A DNA stretch of 64,000 nucleotides from Streptomyces flavochromogenes (GCF_000717595.1 NZ_JNZO01000025.1:162992-226991), one strand, 5' to 3'; positions 20,450 to 28,980 are shown, numbered from the stretch's first letter. The notes: generated by a model from the sequence alone, not told the origin. Program-made: numbers and translations.

Positions 20450-21230
20450 GGCGGCGGATCTCCCCACGCAGGTGTTCAGTGATCTCAAGGGACAGCTCGG
20501 CCACGTCCGCGTCCTCGATGCGGCGCGGCTGCTGGATGCCCACGGTCCATTCCTTCGCGACCCGGCCGGGGCGGGAGGAGAGGAGGACGACCCGCTGCGC
20601 GAGGCGCACGGCCTCGCGCACGTTGTGGGTGACGAACAGGACCGAGAGGTTGGTCTCCTCCCAGATACGGGTGAGCTCGCCGTGCAGCACGTCACGGGTG
20701 ATGGCGTCCAGGGCCGCGAACGGCTCGTCCATCAGCAGCAGCTGGCTGTCCTGGGCCAGCGCCCGGGCGAGGGCCACGCGCTGCCGCATACCGCCGGACA
20801 GCTCGTGCACCCGCTTTCCGTACGCGCCGCCGAGCCGGACCAGTTCGAGCAGCCGCTCGGCCTCCGGCCTGCGCTCGGCCTTGGACACCCCGCGCAGCCG
20901 CAGGGCCAGTTCGATGTTCTTGCCCGCGGTCAGCCACGGGAAGAGGGCGTGCTCCTGGAACATCAGGGCCGGCCGGCCGCCCGGGGTCTCGATGGACCCC
21001 TGGGTCGGCCGGTCGAGTCCCGCGACCAGGTTCAGCAGGGTGGACTTGCCGCACCCCGAGGCCCCCAGGATGGTGACGAACTCGCCGGGCGCGACGTCGA
21101 GACTGACGTCGTCCAGGACGAGCTGGGTACCGGCCGGGCCGGAGAAGGACTTCGAGACGTGCTCGATCCGGGCGGCGTGCGTCTGCTCCGCTACGGTGCC
21201 CTCGGCAGCCTTGGCGAACGTCGTGGCCAT
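20436..21230 (-). CDS. ABC transporter ATPase, sulfonate/nitrate/taurine type
   Basis: A 264-residue ATPase. Walker A GASGCGKST, Q-loop in MFQEHALFPW, signature LSGGMRQR, Walker B LLLMDEPF and the switch His in FVTHNV are all present. The MFQEHALFPWLT segment is typical of SsuB/TauB-like ATPases. AGGAGG eight nt upstream favours ATG 21230 over the in-frame GTG at 21239. Confidence 0.9.
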   Translation of the reverse strand: MATTFAKAAEGTVAEQTHAARIEHVSKSFSGPAGTQLVLDDVSLDVAPGEFVTILGASGCGKSTLLNLVAGLDRPTQGSIETPGGRPALMFQEHALFPWLTAGKNIELALRLRGVSKAERRPEAERLLELVRLGGAYGKRVHELSGGMRQRVALARALAQDSQLLLMDEPFAALDAITRDVLHGELTRIWEETNLSVLFVTHNVREAVRLAQRVVLLSSRPGRVAKEWTVGIQQPRRIEDADVAELSLEITEHLRGEIRRHGQH

Positions 21231-21285
21231 GGTCGTCACCTCCTGGGGTTACGGATTCGCGGTCTGTTTCGTCGGCTCGGTGTGG

Positions 21286-22395
21286 TTACTCGGCGCCGAG
21301 ACCGGCGTCGGAGACCTCGGGCTTGCCGGCGGCCTTCAGCACCTTGTTGAGGAGCTTCAGGTCGTAGATGCCGGCCAGGTCGGGCTGCTTGATCAGCTCG
21401 GCCTTCACCGCCCACTCGGACTGGGTCTTCAGCGTCGCGGCCAGCGGGTCGTCGGTGATCGCGATGCTCGGCCACGCCGGGTCGATGACCTTGGCGTCCA
21501 GCGCCTTGCCGCCGAGGGACTTCAGCGCCGCGTTGGCGGACGCCTTCGCCTTGTCCGGGTTGGCGTTGATCCACTCGTTGGTCTTCACCGTGCCCGTCAG
21601 CACGGCCTCGACCACGTCCGGGTGCTCCGTGAGGAACTTCTGCGACACGATGATGTTCGTGATCACGAACTTCTTGTCGGGCCACAGCGAGGTCTCGTCG
21701 AGGAGGACGGAGCCGCCCTGGGAGACCAGCTTGGAGGCGGTCGGCTCGGGAACCCAGGCGCCGTCGATGGAGCCGGACTTGAAGGCGTCCGGGGTGACCT
21801 TGTTGTCCGTGCGGACGACGGAGACGTCACCCTCGCCGGACTCCGGGTCGACCTTCCAGCCCTTCTCGGCGATCCAGTTGAGGAGCGCGACGTCCTGCGT
21901 GTTCCCCTTCTGAGGGGTGGCGATCCGCTTGCCCTTGAGGTCGTCCAGGGTCTTGATCTTGTCCGGGTTCACGACCAGCTTGACGCCGCCGGAGGCGGAG
22001 CCGGAGATGATCCGCAGGTTCTTGCCCTTGGACTTGACGTACGCGTTGATGGACGGGGAGGGACCGATGAAGCCGATGTCGAGAGAGCCGCCGTTGAGCG
22101 CCTCGATCTCGGACGGGCCGGCGTTGAAGGTCTGCGGCTTCAGCGTGGTGCCGCCCAGCTCCTTCTGGATCAGGCCGTCCTGGACGCCGATCAGCGCGGT
22201 CGCGTGCGTGAGGTTGGGGAAGTACCCGAGCCGTACGGTGTCGGCGGAGAGCTTCTTGCCCTCGGCTGCCACCTTCTTCTCGTCTGTCTTGGCCTCGGAG
22301 CCGTAGCCGCAGGAGGCGAGCGCGCCGATCAGCAGCGGCAGAGCGGCGGCGGCGGCGAGGCCGCGGCGCAGGGTGGTGCGGGTGGTGGCAGGCAC
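21286..22395 (-). CDS. Aliphatic sulfonate-type substrate-binding lipoprotein
   Basis: A 369-residue SsuA/TauA-like binding protein starting at GTG 22395. The signal peptide (RTTLRRG, hydrophobic core) ends in the lipobox LASC. Family features include VRLGYFPNLTHATAL, the FIGPSPSINAY ligand loop and VVNPDKIKTLDDLKGKRIA. It is the first gene of the transporter half of the cluster, 196 bp downstream of cysN; that gap holds a 33-codon ORF. Confidence 0.9.
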   Translation of the reverse strand: MPATTRTTLRRGLAAAAALPLLIGALASCGYGSEAKTDEKKVAAEGKKLSADTVRLGYFPNLTHATALIGVQDGLIQKELGGTTLKPQTFNAGPSEIEALNGGSLDIGFIGPSPSINAYVKSKGKNLRIISGSASGGVKLVVNPDKIKTLDDLKGKRIATPQKGNTQDVALLNWIAEKGWKVDPESGEGDVSVVRTDNKVTPDAFKSGSIDGAWVPEPTASKLVSQGGSVLLDETSLWPDKKFVITNIIVSQKFLTEHPDVVEAVLTGTVKTNEWINANPDKAKASANAALKSLGGKALDAKVIDPAWPSIAITDDPLAATLKTQSEWAVKAELIKQPDLAGIYDLKLLNKVLKAAGKPEVSDAGLGAE

Positions 22396-22488
22396 GGGAG
22401 GTTTTCCCCTCGATTCAGCGTTTTCGAAGTCTGCGTCTATGTCGTTCGGGGTGGAGCGGGGTCGCGCCGCGCATGCGGCGCGTCGAGG

Positions 22489-22590
22489 TCAGCACGCACA
22501 TCGCGCGACGCCTCCCATGCCCGCACCAAGGGCGCCGGAGCCCACCCGGCCGCCCTCCTTCGCGAAGGTGGCGTAAACGTTCTCGCTCAT
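22489..22590 (-). CDS. Possible 33-residue peptide ending in Cys-Ala-Cys
   Basis: An ATG lies one base after the cysN stop (TGAC then ATG) and opens a 33-codon frame beginning MSENVYATFAKEGG and ending RCAC just before TGA. The placement suggests translational coupling with cysN. The two cysteine codons directly before the stop recall cysteine-sensing leader peptides of actinobacteria. It could control the downstream ABC transporter genes, or be a small structural protein, or chance. No function is assigned. Confidence 0.45.
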   Translation of the reverse strand: MSENVYATFAKEGGRVGSGALGAGMGGVARCAC

Positions 22591-22591
22591 G

Positions 22592-23935
22592 TCAGAAGTC
22601 CCACCCTTCCTCGTCCTCGACGACCGAGACGGCCTTGGCGGTGGCGAAGGACTCGCCCGCCATGCCCGCCGCGAGCGTGGTGCCGTCCGCCGGGTCGATC
22701 AGCAGGAACGAACCGGTGCGGCGGGAGTCGGCGTACGCGTCGAGCGCGAGCGGCTCGGCGGTGCGCACCACGACCCGGCCGATGTCGTTGGCGACCAGCT
22801 GCCCCGGGTTCGGGTGCTGCGAGAGGTCGTCCAGGGTCAGCCGCGAGGGGATCTCCTTGACGATCGCCTTGACCGTGCGGGTGGTGTGCTTCAGCAGCAC
22901 CCGCTGGCCGACGGCGAGCGCCCGGTCCGCCACGTGGCAGACGGTCGCCTCGATGTCCTGCGTGGTCGCCGGGGCGTCACCGCTCGGGGCGAGCAGGTCG
23001 CCGCGCGAGATGTCGATGTCGTCGGCGAGCCGGATGGTGACCGACTGAGGGGCCCAGGCGATGTCCACGGCCTCGCCGAGCGCGTCGATCCCGGTGATCG
23101 TGGAGGTCTTCCCCGAGGGCAGGACGGTGATCTCCTCGCCGACCCGGAAGGCACCGGCCGCGATCTGACCGGCGTATCCCCGGTAGTCGGGGTGCTCGGC
23201 GGTCTGCGGGCGGATCACGTACTGCACGGGGAACCGTGCGTGGCAGGCCGTCAGGTCGTGGCTTACCGGGACGGTCTCCAGGTGCTCCAGGACCGTCGGG
23301 CCGCCGTACCAGTCCATGTTCGCGGACGGCTCCACGACGTTGTCGCCGGCCAGCGCGGAGATCGGGATCGCGGTGATCTCCGGGACGCCGAGCTCGGAGG
23401 CGTACGTCGTGAACTCCTCGGCGATCGCGGCGAAGACGGGCTCCCGGTACTCGACCAGGTCCATCTTGTTCACGGCCAGGACCACGTGCGGGACGCGGAG
23501 CAGCGCGGCGACGGCGGCGTGCCTGCGGGTCTGCTCGACCACGCCGTTACGGGCGTCGACGAGGACCACGGCGAGCTCGGCGGTGGAGGCGCCGGTCACC
23601 ATGTTCCGGGTGTACTGCACGTGCCCGGGGGTGTCGGCGAGGATGAAGCGGCGGCGGGGCGTCGCGAAGTAGCGGTAGGCCACGTCGATGGTGATGCCCT
23701 GCTCGCGCTCGGCCCGCAGACCGTCGGTGAGGAGCGCCAGGTCGGGGGCCTCCTGACCACGGGAGCGCGAGGCGTGCTCCACGGCCTCCAGCTGGTCGAC
23801 CAGGACCGACTTGGAGTCGTGGAGGAGCCGGCCCACCAGGGTGGACTTGCCGTCGTCGACGGAGCCGGCGGTGGCGAAGCGCAGCAGGGTGGTGGCCGCC
23901 AGCTGCTCGGTCAGCTGCTCGGTGGACGTGCTCAT
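22592..23935 (-). CDS. cysN: Sulfate adenylyltransferase, GTPase subunit
   Basis: A 447-residue EF-Tu-like GTPase that drives APS synthesis together with CysD. G1 is GSVDDGKST, the G3 region is DTPGH, G4 is NKMD; domains II and III follow with KTSTITGID and WAPQSVTI. It lacks the fused APS kinase domain, in agreement with a separate cysC two genes upstream. The start overlaps the cysD stop by one base (TAATG). Confidence 0.95.
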   Translation of the reverse strand: MSTSTEQLTEQLAATTLLRFATAGSVDDGKSTLVGRLLHDSKSVLVDQLEAVEHASRSRGQEAPDLALLTDGLRAEREQGITIDVAYRYFATPRRRFILADTPGHVQYTRNMVTGASTAELAVVLVDARNGVVEQTRRHAAVAALLRVPHVVLAVNKMDLVEYREPVFAAIAEEFTTYASELGVPEITAIPISALAGDNVVEPSANMDWYGGPTVLEHLETVPVSHDLTACHARFPVQYVIRPQTAEHPDYRGYAGQIAAGAFRVGEEITVLPSGKTSTITGIDALGEAVDIAWAPQSVTIRLADDIDISRGDLLAPSGDAPATTQDIEATVCHVADRALAVGQRVLLKHTTRTVKAIVKEIPSRLTLDDLSQHPNPGQLVANDIGRVVVRTAEPLALDAYADSRRTGSFLLIDPADGTTLAAGMAGESFATAKAVSVVEDEEGWDF

Positions 23936-24870
23936 TAGAAGTACCCTTCGCGCTTGCGGTCTTCCATCGCGGCCTCGGACATCTTGTCGTCGGCGCGGGT
24001 CGCGCCCCGCTCGGTGAGCCGGGAGGCGGCGATCTCGGCGATGACGGCGTCCAGCGTGGTGGCGTCGGAGTCGACGGCGCCGGTGCAGGACATGTCGCCG
24101 ACGGTGCGGTAGCGGATCAGCCGCGTCTGCGTGGTCTCGGACTCCTTCGGGCCGCCCCAGTCGCCGGCCGTCAGCCACATCCCGCTGCGGGCGAACACCT
24201 CGCGCTCGTGGGCGAAGTAGATCTCCGGGAGCTCGATCTTCTCGCGCTGGATGTACTGCCAGACGTCCAGCTCGGTCCAGTTGGACAGCGGGAAGACCCG
24301 GACGTGCTCGCCGGGGGCGTGCCGGCCGTTGTAGAGCTGCCACAGCTCGGGGCGCTGGCGGCGCGGGTCCCACTGCGAGAACTCGTCGCGCAGCGAGAAC
24401 ACCCGCTCCTTGGCGCGGGCCTTCTCCTCGTCGCGGCGGCCGCCGCCGAAGACGGCGTCGAAGCGGTGCTGCTGGATCGCCTCGGTGAGCGGGACGGTCT
24501 GCAGCGGGTTGCGGGTGCCGTCGGGGCGCTCGCGCAGCTTGCCGGCGTCGATGTACTCCTGCACGGAGGCGACGTGCAGCCGCAGGCCGTGCTTGGCGAC
24601 GATGCGGTCGCGGTACTCCAGGACCTCGGGGAAGTTGTGCCCGGTGTCGACGTGCAGCAGCGTGAAGGGGATCGCCGCGGGGGCGAAGGCCTTCAGCGCC
24701 AGGTGCAGCATGACGATGGAGTCCTTGCCGCCGGAGAAGAGGATCACCGGCCGCTCGAACTCACCCGCCACCTCACGGAAGATGTGGACGGCCTCGGACT
24801 CCAGGGAGTCGAGGTGCGACAGCGCGAACGGGTTGTCGGTGCTGTCGTGAACATGGGCGACGGTGGTCAC
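23935..24870 (-). CDS. cysD: Sulfate adenylyltransferase, ATP pyrophosphatase subunit
   Basis: A 311-residue PP-loop enzyme forming APS from ATP and sulfate. The PP motif is SGGKDS (VILFSGGKDSIV), followed by HVDTGHNFPE and the GGGRRDEEKAR segment. Starts at GTG 24870, overlapping the cysC stop by 4 bp. The heterodimer partner cysN follows directly. Confidence 0.95.
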   Translation of the reverse strand: MTTVAHVHDSTDNPFALSHLDSLESEAVHIFREVAGEFERPVILFSGGKDSIVMLHLALKAFAPAAIPFTLLHVDTGHNFPEVLEYRDRIVAKHGLRLHVASVQEYIDAGKLRERPDGTRNPLQTVPLTEAIQQHRFDAVFGGGRRDEEKARAKERVFSLRDEFSQWDPRRQRPELWQLYNGRHAPGEHVRVFPLSNWTELDVWQYIQREKIELPEIYFAHEREVFARSGMWLTAGDWGGPKESETTQTRLIRYRTVGDMSCTGAVDSDATTLDAVIAEIAASRLTERGATRADDKMSEAAMEDRKREGYF

Positions 24871-25433
24871 AGCAGACCCCTCTCGGTGAGCAGCGCGTGG
24901 AGCTGCGCCGCGGACTCCTGCACGGTCTGGGTGTGGGACTCGATCCGCAGATCCGGGTTGCGCGGCTCGTCGTACGGGTCGTCGACGCCGGTGAGACCGC
25001 TGATCTCGCCCGCGGCCTGCTTGGCGTAGAGACCCTTCACGTCGCGTACGGAGCAGACGTCCACCGGAGTGGCGACGTGCACCTCGACGTAGGGGGTGCC
25101 TTCGGACGTGTGGCGCTTGCGGACCGCCTCGCGGCTGTCCTCGTACGGGGCGATGACGGGGACGAGGGCCTTCACGCCGTTGGAGGCGAGCAGCTCCGCG
25201 ACGAACCCGATCCGCTGCACGTTGGTGTGCCGGTCCTCGCGGCTGAAGCCGAGGCCCGCGGAGAGGAACTCGCGGATCTCGTCGCCGTCGAGCACCTCGA
25301 CCCGGTGGCCCTCCTCGCGGAGCCGGCCGGCCAGTTCGTACGCGATGGTGGTCTTGCCGGCGCTCGGCAGGCCGGTGAGCCAGATGGTGGCACCCGTCAC
25401 GTGCTTCTCCTGAACTTCCTGAGTGTCCGTCAT
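24867..25433 (-). CDS. cysC: Adenylylsulfate kinase
   Basis: A 188-residue APS kinase that makes PAPS. P-loop GLPSAGKTT, the LDGDEIREFL segment, the FSREDRHTNVQRIGFVA helix and KGLYAKQAAGEI are family landmarks. Length fits a free-standing kinase. ATGA overlaps with cysH upstream and GTGA with cysD downstream show tight coupling. Because cysH encodes an iron-sulfur type reductase that can use APS, PAPS made here may serve other sulfation reactions. Confidence 0.95.
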   Translation of the reverse strand: MTDTQEVQEKHVTGATIWLTGLPSAGKTTIAYELAGRLREEGHRVEVLDGDEIREFLSAGLGFSREDRHTNVQRIGFVAELLASNGVKALVPVIAPYEDSREAVRKRHTSEGTPYVEVHVATPVDVCSVRDVKGLYAKQAAGEISGLTGVDDPYDEPRNPDLRIESHTQTVQESAAQLHALLTERGLL

Positions 25434-26137
25434 CCGTGCAGCCCGCATTCGGTCTTGCCGCGACCCGCCCAGCGTCCGGCGCGGGCGTCCTCGCCCTCCA
25501 GGACGCGGCGGGTGCAGGGGGCGCAGCCGACGGAGGCGTAACCGTCCATCAGGAGCGGGTTGGTGAGGACGCCGTGCTCCGCGACGTACGCGTCGACGTC
25601 GTCCTGCGTCCAGCGGGCGATGGGGGAGACCTTGACCTTCCGCCGCTTCTCGTCCCAGCCGACGACCGGAGTGTTCGCCCGGGTCGGGGACTCGTCGCGG
25701 CGCAGCCCCGTCGCCCACGCGCTGTACCGGGTCAGGCCCTCTTCGAGGGGCTTGACCTTGCGCAGAGCGCAGCACAGGTCGGGGTCACGGTCGTGGAGCT
25801 TCGCGCCGTACTCGGCGTCCTGCTCGGCGACCGTCTGACGCGGGGTCAGGGTGATGACGTGGACGTCCATGACGGCGTCCACGGCGTCACGGGTGCCGAT
25901 GGTCTCCTCGAAGTGGTAGCCGGTGTCGAGGAAGACGACGTCCACGCCGGGCCGGACGCGCGAGGCGAGATGGGCGACGACCGCGTCCTCCATGGAGGAG
26001 GTGACGCAGAAGCCCTCGCCGAAGGTGTCCACGGCCCAGCGGAGGATCTCCGGGGCGGAGGCGTCCTCCAGGTCGCGGCCGGCCTGTTCGGCGAGTGCCT
26101 TGAGGTCGGCCGCGGTGGCATCCTGAGTGAGCGTCAT
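25430..26137 (-). CDS. cysH: APS/PAPS reductase, iron-sulfur type
   Basis: A 235-residue reductase producing sulfite with thioredoxin. The two Cys pairs that bind a [4Fe-4S] cluster in APS reductases are present: Cys-Cys in DLCCALRKV and C-x2-C in GCAPCTR. The catalytic Cys lies in the C-terminal ECGLH. FLDTGYHFEET and SPIARW segments complete the signature. The start overlaps the stop of the zinc-ribbon gene (ATGA). Confidence 0.95.
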   Translation of the reverse strand: MTLTQDATAADLKALAEQAGRDLEDASAPEILRWAVDTFGEGFCVTSSMEDAVVAHLASRVRPGVDVVFLDTGYHFEETIGTRDAVDAVMDVHVITLTPRQTVAEQDAEYGAKLHDRDPDLCCALRKVKPLEEGLTRYSAWATGLRRDESPTRANTPVVGWDEKRRKVKVSPIARWTQDDVDAYVAEHGVLTNPLLMDGYASVGCAPCTRRVLEGEDARAGRWAGRGKTECGLHG

Positions 26138-26313
26138 ATCTCTTTCCCTCCAGGGGTGTTGCCCGAAGTCCCGGGGGCGAGCAGCCCCAGGAACTTCAAC
26201 TGGAAGGCTCGGCTGCACGCGGCGCATTCCCAGGCGCCGTGACCCTGCTCGTTGGGACGCAGGTCCTCGTCGCCGCAGTAGGGGCAGTGGAACGGTGCGG
26301 CACGCTCGCTCAT
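26134..26313 (-). CDS. 59-residue zinc-ribbon protein in sulfur operon
   Basis: A very small protein with two C-x2-C knuckles, CPYCGDEDL and CAACSRAF, spaced as in zinc ribbons or rubredoxin-like folds. It is joined by ATGA overlaps both to the sulfite reductase gene upstream and to cysH downstream, so it is co-translated with them. It could assist electron transfer, cofactor loading or enzyme assembly. Function is unknown; the conserved-looking operon position argues for a real gene. Confidence 0.85.
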   Translation of the reverse strand: MSERAAPFHCPYCGDEDLRPNEQGHGAWECAACSRAFQLKFLGLLAPGTSGNTPGGKEI

Positions 26314-28007
26314 GACAGTGCCTCTTCCGAGGCGCGGGCCGCCCAGGTCGCGAAGCGCTCGCCGGTCTCGCGCTCCGCCTGGAAGCGCTTGAGGACCCGC
26401 TCCACGTAGTCGGGGAGCTCGGCCGCGGTGACCTTGAGGCCGCGGACCTTGCGGCCGAAGCCGGCCTCCAGGCCCAGCGCGCCGCCCAGGTGCACCTGGT
26501 AGCCCTCGACGCGGTTGCCGTCGTCGTCCAGGACCAGCTGGCCCTTGAGGCCGATGTCCGCGACCTGGATGCGGGCGCAGGCGTTCGGGCAGCCGTTGAT
26601 GTTGATCGTCAGCGGCTCGTCGAACTCCGGGACGCGGCGCTCCAGTTCGTCGATGAGCGAGGCGCCACGAGCCTTGGTCTCGACGATCGCGAGCTTGCAG
26701 AACTCGATGCCGGTGCAGGCCATCGTGCCGCGCCGGAACGGCGAGGGCGTGACCCGCAGGTCGAGGGCCTCCAGGGCGGCGACCGCCGATTCGAGCTGGG
26801 CCTCCTCGACGTCGAGGAGGATCATCTTCTGGTCCGCGGTGGTGCGCAGCCGGCCGGAGCCGTGCTGCTCGGCCAGGCCGGCGATCTTGGTGAGGGTGGC
26901 GCCGTCGACCCGGCCCACGCGCGGGGCGAAGCCGATGTAGAACCGGCCGTCGTTCTGCCGGTGCACACCCATGTGGTCCCGCCACTGGCCCGCGGGCTGC
27001 TCGGGGGCGGGGCCGTCGGTCAGCTTGCGCTGGAGGTACTCGTCCTCCAGGACCTGGCGGAACTTCTCCGGGCCCCAGTCGGCGACGAGGAACTTCAGAC
27101 GGGCGCGGTTGCGCAGCCGGCGGTAGCCGTAGTCGCGGAAGATCGAGATGACGCCCTCGTAGACGTCCGGGACCTCGTCGAGGGAGACCCAGGTGCCGAG
27201 GCGGACGCCCAGCTTGGGGTTGGTGGAGAGCCCGCCGCCGACCCAGACGTCGAAGCCGGGGCCGTGCTCCGGGTGGTTCACGCCGACGAAGGCGATGTCG
27301 TTGATCTCGTGCGCCACGTCGAGCTGAGGCGAGCCGGAGACCGCGGACTTGAACTTGCGGGGCAGGTTGGAGAAGTCCTTGTTGCCGACGATCCGACGGT
27401 AGATCTCGTCGATCGCGGGCGTGCCGTCGATGATCTCGTCGGCCGCGATGCCGGCAACCGGGGAGCCGAGGATGACACGCGGGGTGTCGCCGCAGGCCTC
27501 GGTGGTGGACAGGCCGACCGCCTCCAGGCGGTTCCAGATCTCGGGGACGTCCTCGATGCGGATCCAGTGGTACTGGACGTTCTGCCGGTCCGTGATGTCG
27601 GCGGTACCCCGGGCGAACTCCTCGGAGATCTCGCCGATGACACGGAGCTGCTCGGTGGTCAGCCGGCCGCCGTCGATGCGGACGCGGAGCATGAAGTACT
27701 CGTCGTCCAGCTCCTCCGGCTCCAGGACACCCGTCTTGGTGCCGTCCAGACCCTGCTTGCGCTGGGTGTAGAGGCCCCACCAGCGCATGCGTCCGCGCAG
27801 GTCGTTGGGGTCGATGGAGTCGAATCCGCGCTTCGAGTAGACCGTCTCAATACGTGTCCGTACGTTGAGACCGTCGTCGTCCTTCTTGAACTGCTCATTG
27901 CCGTTCAGGGGGGTGAAGTGCCCCACGGCCCACTGACCCTCGCCACGGTGGCGCCCGGTCTTGCGGCGTGCGGCGGCGGGAGTGGGGTTTTCCGGGGTGG
28001 CGGCCAT
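26310..28007 (-). CDS. sir: Ferredoxin-dependent sulfite (or nitrite) reductase
   Basis: A 565-residue siroheme/[4Fe-4S] reductase that converts sulfite to sulfide (or nitrite to ammonia). The cluster ligands are in CTGIEFCK and NGCPNACARIQ. The ferrodoxin-type N-terminal half has NVQYHWIRIED. Context (cysH, cysC, cysDN and a sirohydrochlorin chelatase) decides for sulfite. The ATG at 28007 has AAGGA nine nt upstream. An upstream leader peptide gene (28146-28229) suggests control by attenuation. Confidence 0.92.
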   Translation of the reverse strand: MAATPENPTPAAARRKTGRHRGEGQWAVGHFTPLNGNEQFKKDDDGLNVRTRIETVYSKRGFDSIDPNDLRGRMRWWGLYTQRKQGLDGTKTGVLEPEELDDEYFMLRVRIDGGRLTTEQLRVIGEISEEFARGTADITDRQNVQYHWIRIEDVPEIWNRLEAVGLSTTEACGDTPRVILGSPVAGIAADEIIDGTPAIDEIYRRIVGNKDFSNLPRKFKSAVSGSPQLDVAHEINDIAFVGVNHPEHGPGFDVWVGGGLSTNPKLGVRLGTWVSLDEVPDVYEGVISIFRDYGYRRLRNRARLKFLVADWGPEKFRQVLEDEYLQRKLTDGPAPEQPAGQWRDHMGVHRQNDGRFYIGFAPRVGRVDGATLTKIAGLAEQHGSGRLRTTADQKMILLDVEEAQLESAVAALEALDLRVTPSPFRRGTMACTGIEFCKLAIVETKARGASLIDELERRVPEFDEPLTININGCPNACARIQVADIGLKGQLVLDDDGNRVEGYQVHLGGALGLEAGFGRKVRGLKVTAAELPDYVERVLKRFQAERETGERFATWAARASEEALS

Positions 28008-28044
28008 GGCGTCTTGTCCTTCGGGACTGCGAGAGGGCGGCTCT

Positions 28045-28068
28045 GACCTGCACACTGGCGCTCAGGTC
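28045..28068 (-). promoter_or_regulatory. Inverted repeat in leader of sir operon
   Basis: GACCTG (28045-28050) and CAGGTC (28063-28068) can pair around a 12-nt loop, between the leader peptide stop and the sir start. It may be the switch hairpin of the attenuator; the pairing is short. Confidence 0.35.
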
Positions 28069-28145
28069 GGAGGGTGGCGCGTCAGTGCGCAGCAGGGTCG
28101 GGCAGAGTCGTGCTGAAAAAGTGATCGCGGCGGTGCTGGTTCTCT

Positions 28146-28229
28146 CAGCGCGCCGGACAGATGGCGCTGGACATGCGGCCTAGGTCGACGTGCCGCCGAC
28201 TCACCAAGGCAATTCCAGTTCCAGACATG
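28146..28229 (-). CDS. Putative leader peptide of the sulfur operon
   Basis: A 27-residue frame beginning MSGTGIALVSRRHVDL and ending SSAICPAR, 138 bp upstream of sir. The RRHVDLxR core with a Cys close to the stop matches the putative leader peptides I know from Streptomyces sulfur and cysteine genes. In mycobacteria a Cys-containing upstream ORF controls sulfur genes by cysteine-dependent attenuation. No clear Shine-Dalgarno is seen. I infer that ribosome progress at the Cys codon reports cysteine supply. Confidence 0.8.
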
Positions 28230-28260
28230 ACGGAAGCGTGTCACGGGACTTTGGACCCAG

Positions 28261-28276
28261 TCCAGCATCGTCCAGA
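28261..28276. repeat. Direct repeat GTCCAG upstream of leader peptide
   Basis: GTCCAG at 28261-28266 and 28271-28276, one helical turn apart, about 32-47 bp upstream of the leader start. A possible activator site in the sir operon promoter; short and unproven. Confidence 0.3.
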
Positions 28277-28328
28277 ATGCGGACGTAGTCGTCTCGCTTC
28301 ATGAGATGGTGTGGTGTGGGTCACGCGA

Positions 28329-28352
28329 AAGGGGCCCTGATCAGGGCCCCTT
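28329..28352 (-). terminator. Perfect 24-bp palindrome, terminator of GNAT gene
   Basis: AAGGGGCCCTGA followed by its exact complement TCAGGGGCCCTT-type arm gives a 12-bp palindromic stem just downstream of the GNAT gene (stop at 28411) and upstream of the sulfur operon. It should isolate the two. The 28230-28410 stretch holds only this, the direct repeat above and presumably the sulfur promoter. Confidence 0.7.
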
Positions 28353-28410
28353 CACGGGTCTCCGGTACGGGGTACCGGGCGAGGTGCACCGCGTGGCGCG
28401 CCCGGCGGCC

Positions 28411-28980
28411 TCAGGCGTGGGCACCCGGCCACGGGCCCGGGGTCTCGGTCTCGTCGACCTCCTCCACCTTGGTGTCGAAGAGCCGGAAGCCGCGGCGCTC
28501 GTAGTTGGCCATGGCGTGCGGACCGTCGAGCGAGCAGGTGTGCAGCCAGACGCGCTTCGTCGCCTCCCGCTCGGGCCAGCGCTCGGCCAGGTCCCAGGCC
28601 CGCGCCACGCCGTAGGACAACAGGTGACCGCCGATCCGGCGCCCCCGGAAGGCCGGGATCAGGCCGAAGTAGACGATCTCCACGACGCCGTCGTCCTGCG
28701 GGTCCAGCTCCACGTACCCGGCCGGCGTCCCCTTGTCGTACGCCACCCAGATCTCGGCGCCCGGCTTCTCGACGATCTCCTGCCACTGCTTGTACGTCAG
28801 CGACAGCCGGTCGTTCCAGCGGATGTCGCCGCCGACCGCCGTATAGAGGAAGCGGCTGTACTCCGGCGACGGGACCGCGGCCCGCGCGATCGTGATGTCG
28901 CCCCCCTCCGGGGCGGGGGAGGGACGGAGATCGGACGGTGAGGTCTGTTCGAGGGACCAGGTGGTGAGAGTGATGCGCAT
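28411..28980 (-). CDS. GNAT family acetyltransferase
   Basis: A 189-residue N-acetyltransferase. The acetyl-CoA loop is IPAFRGRRIGGHLL, preceded by the EIVYFGL strand, and followed by the C-terminal NYERRGFRLF segment typical of GNAT folds. AGYVELD is the central strand. Acceptor unknown. The gene is monocistronic, ending in a perfect palindromic terminator. Confidence 0.9.
   Translation of the reverse strand: MRITLTTWSLEQTSPSDLRPSPAPEGGDITIARAAVPSPEYSRFLYTAVGGDIRWNDRLSLTYKQWQEIVEKPGAEIWVAYDKGTPAGYVELDPQDDGVVEIVYFGLIPAFRGRRIGGHLLSYGVARAWDLAERWPEREATKRVWLHTCSLDGPHAMANYERRGFRLFDTKVEEVDETETPGPWPGAHA

Noticed and set aside
22411..22499. Alternative small minus-strand ORF (MCVLTSTRRMRG...) overlapping the end of the 33-codon ORF
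   Set aside because: Arg-rich, no ribosome site, and it does not line up with a coupling signal; the ORF adjoining cysN is the better candidate.
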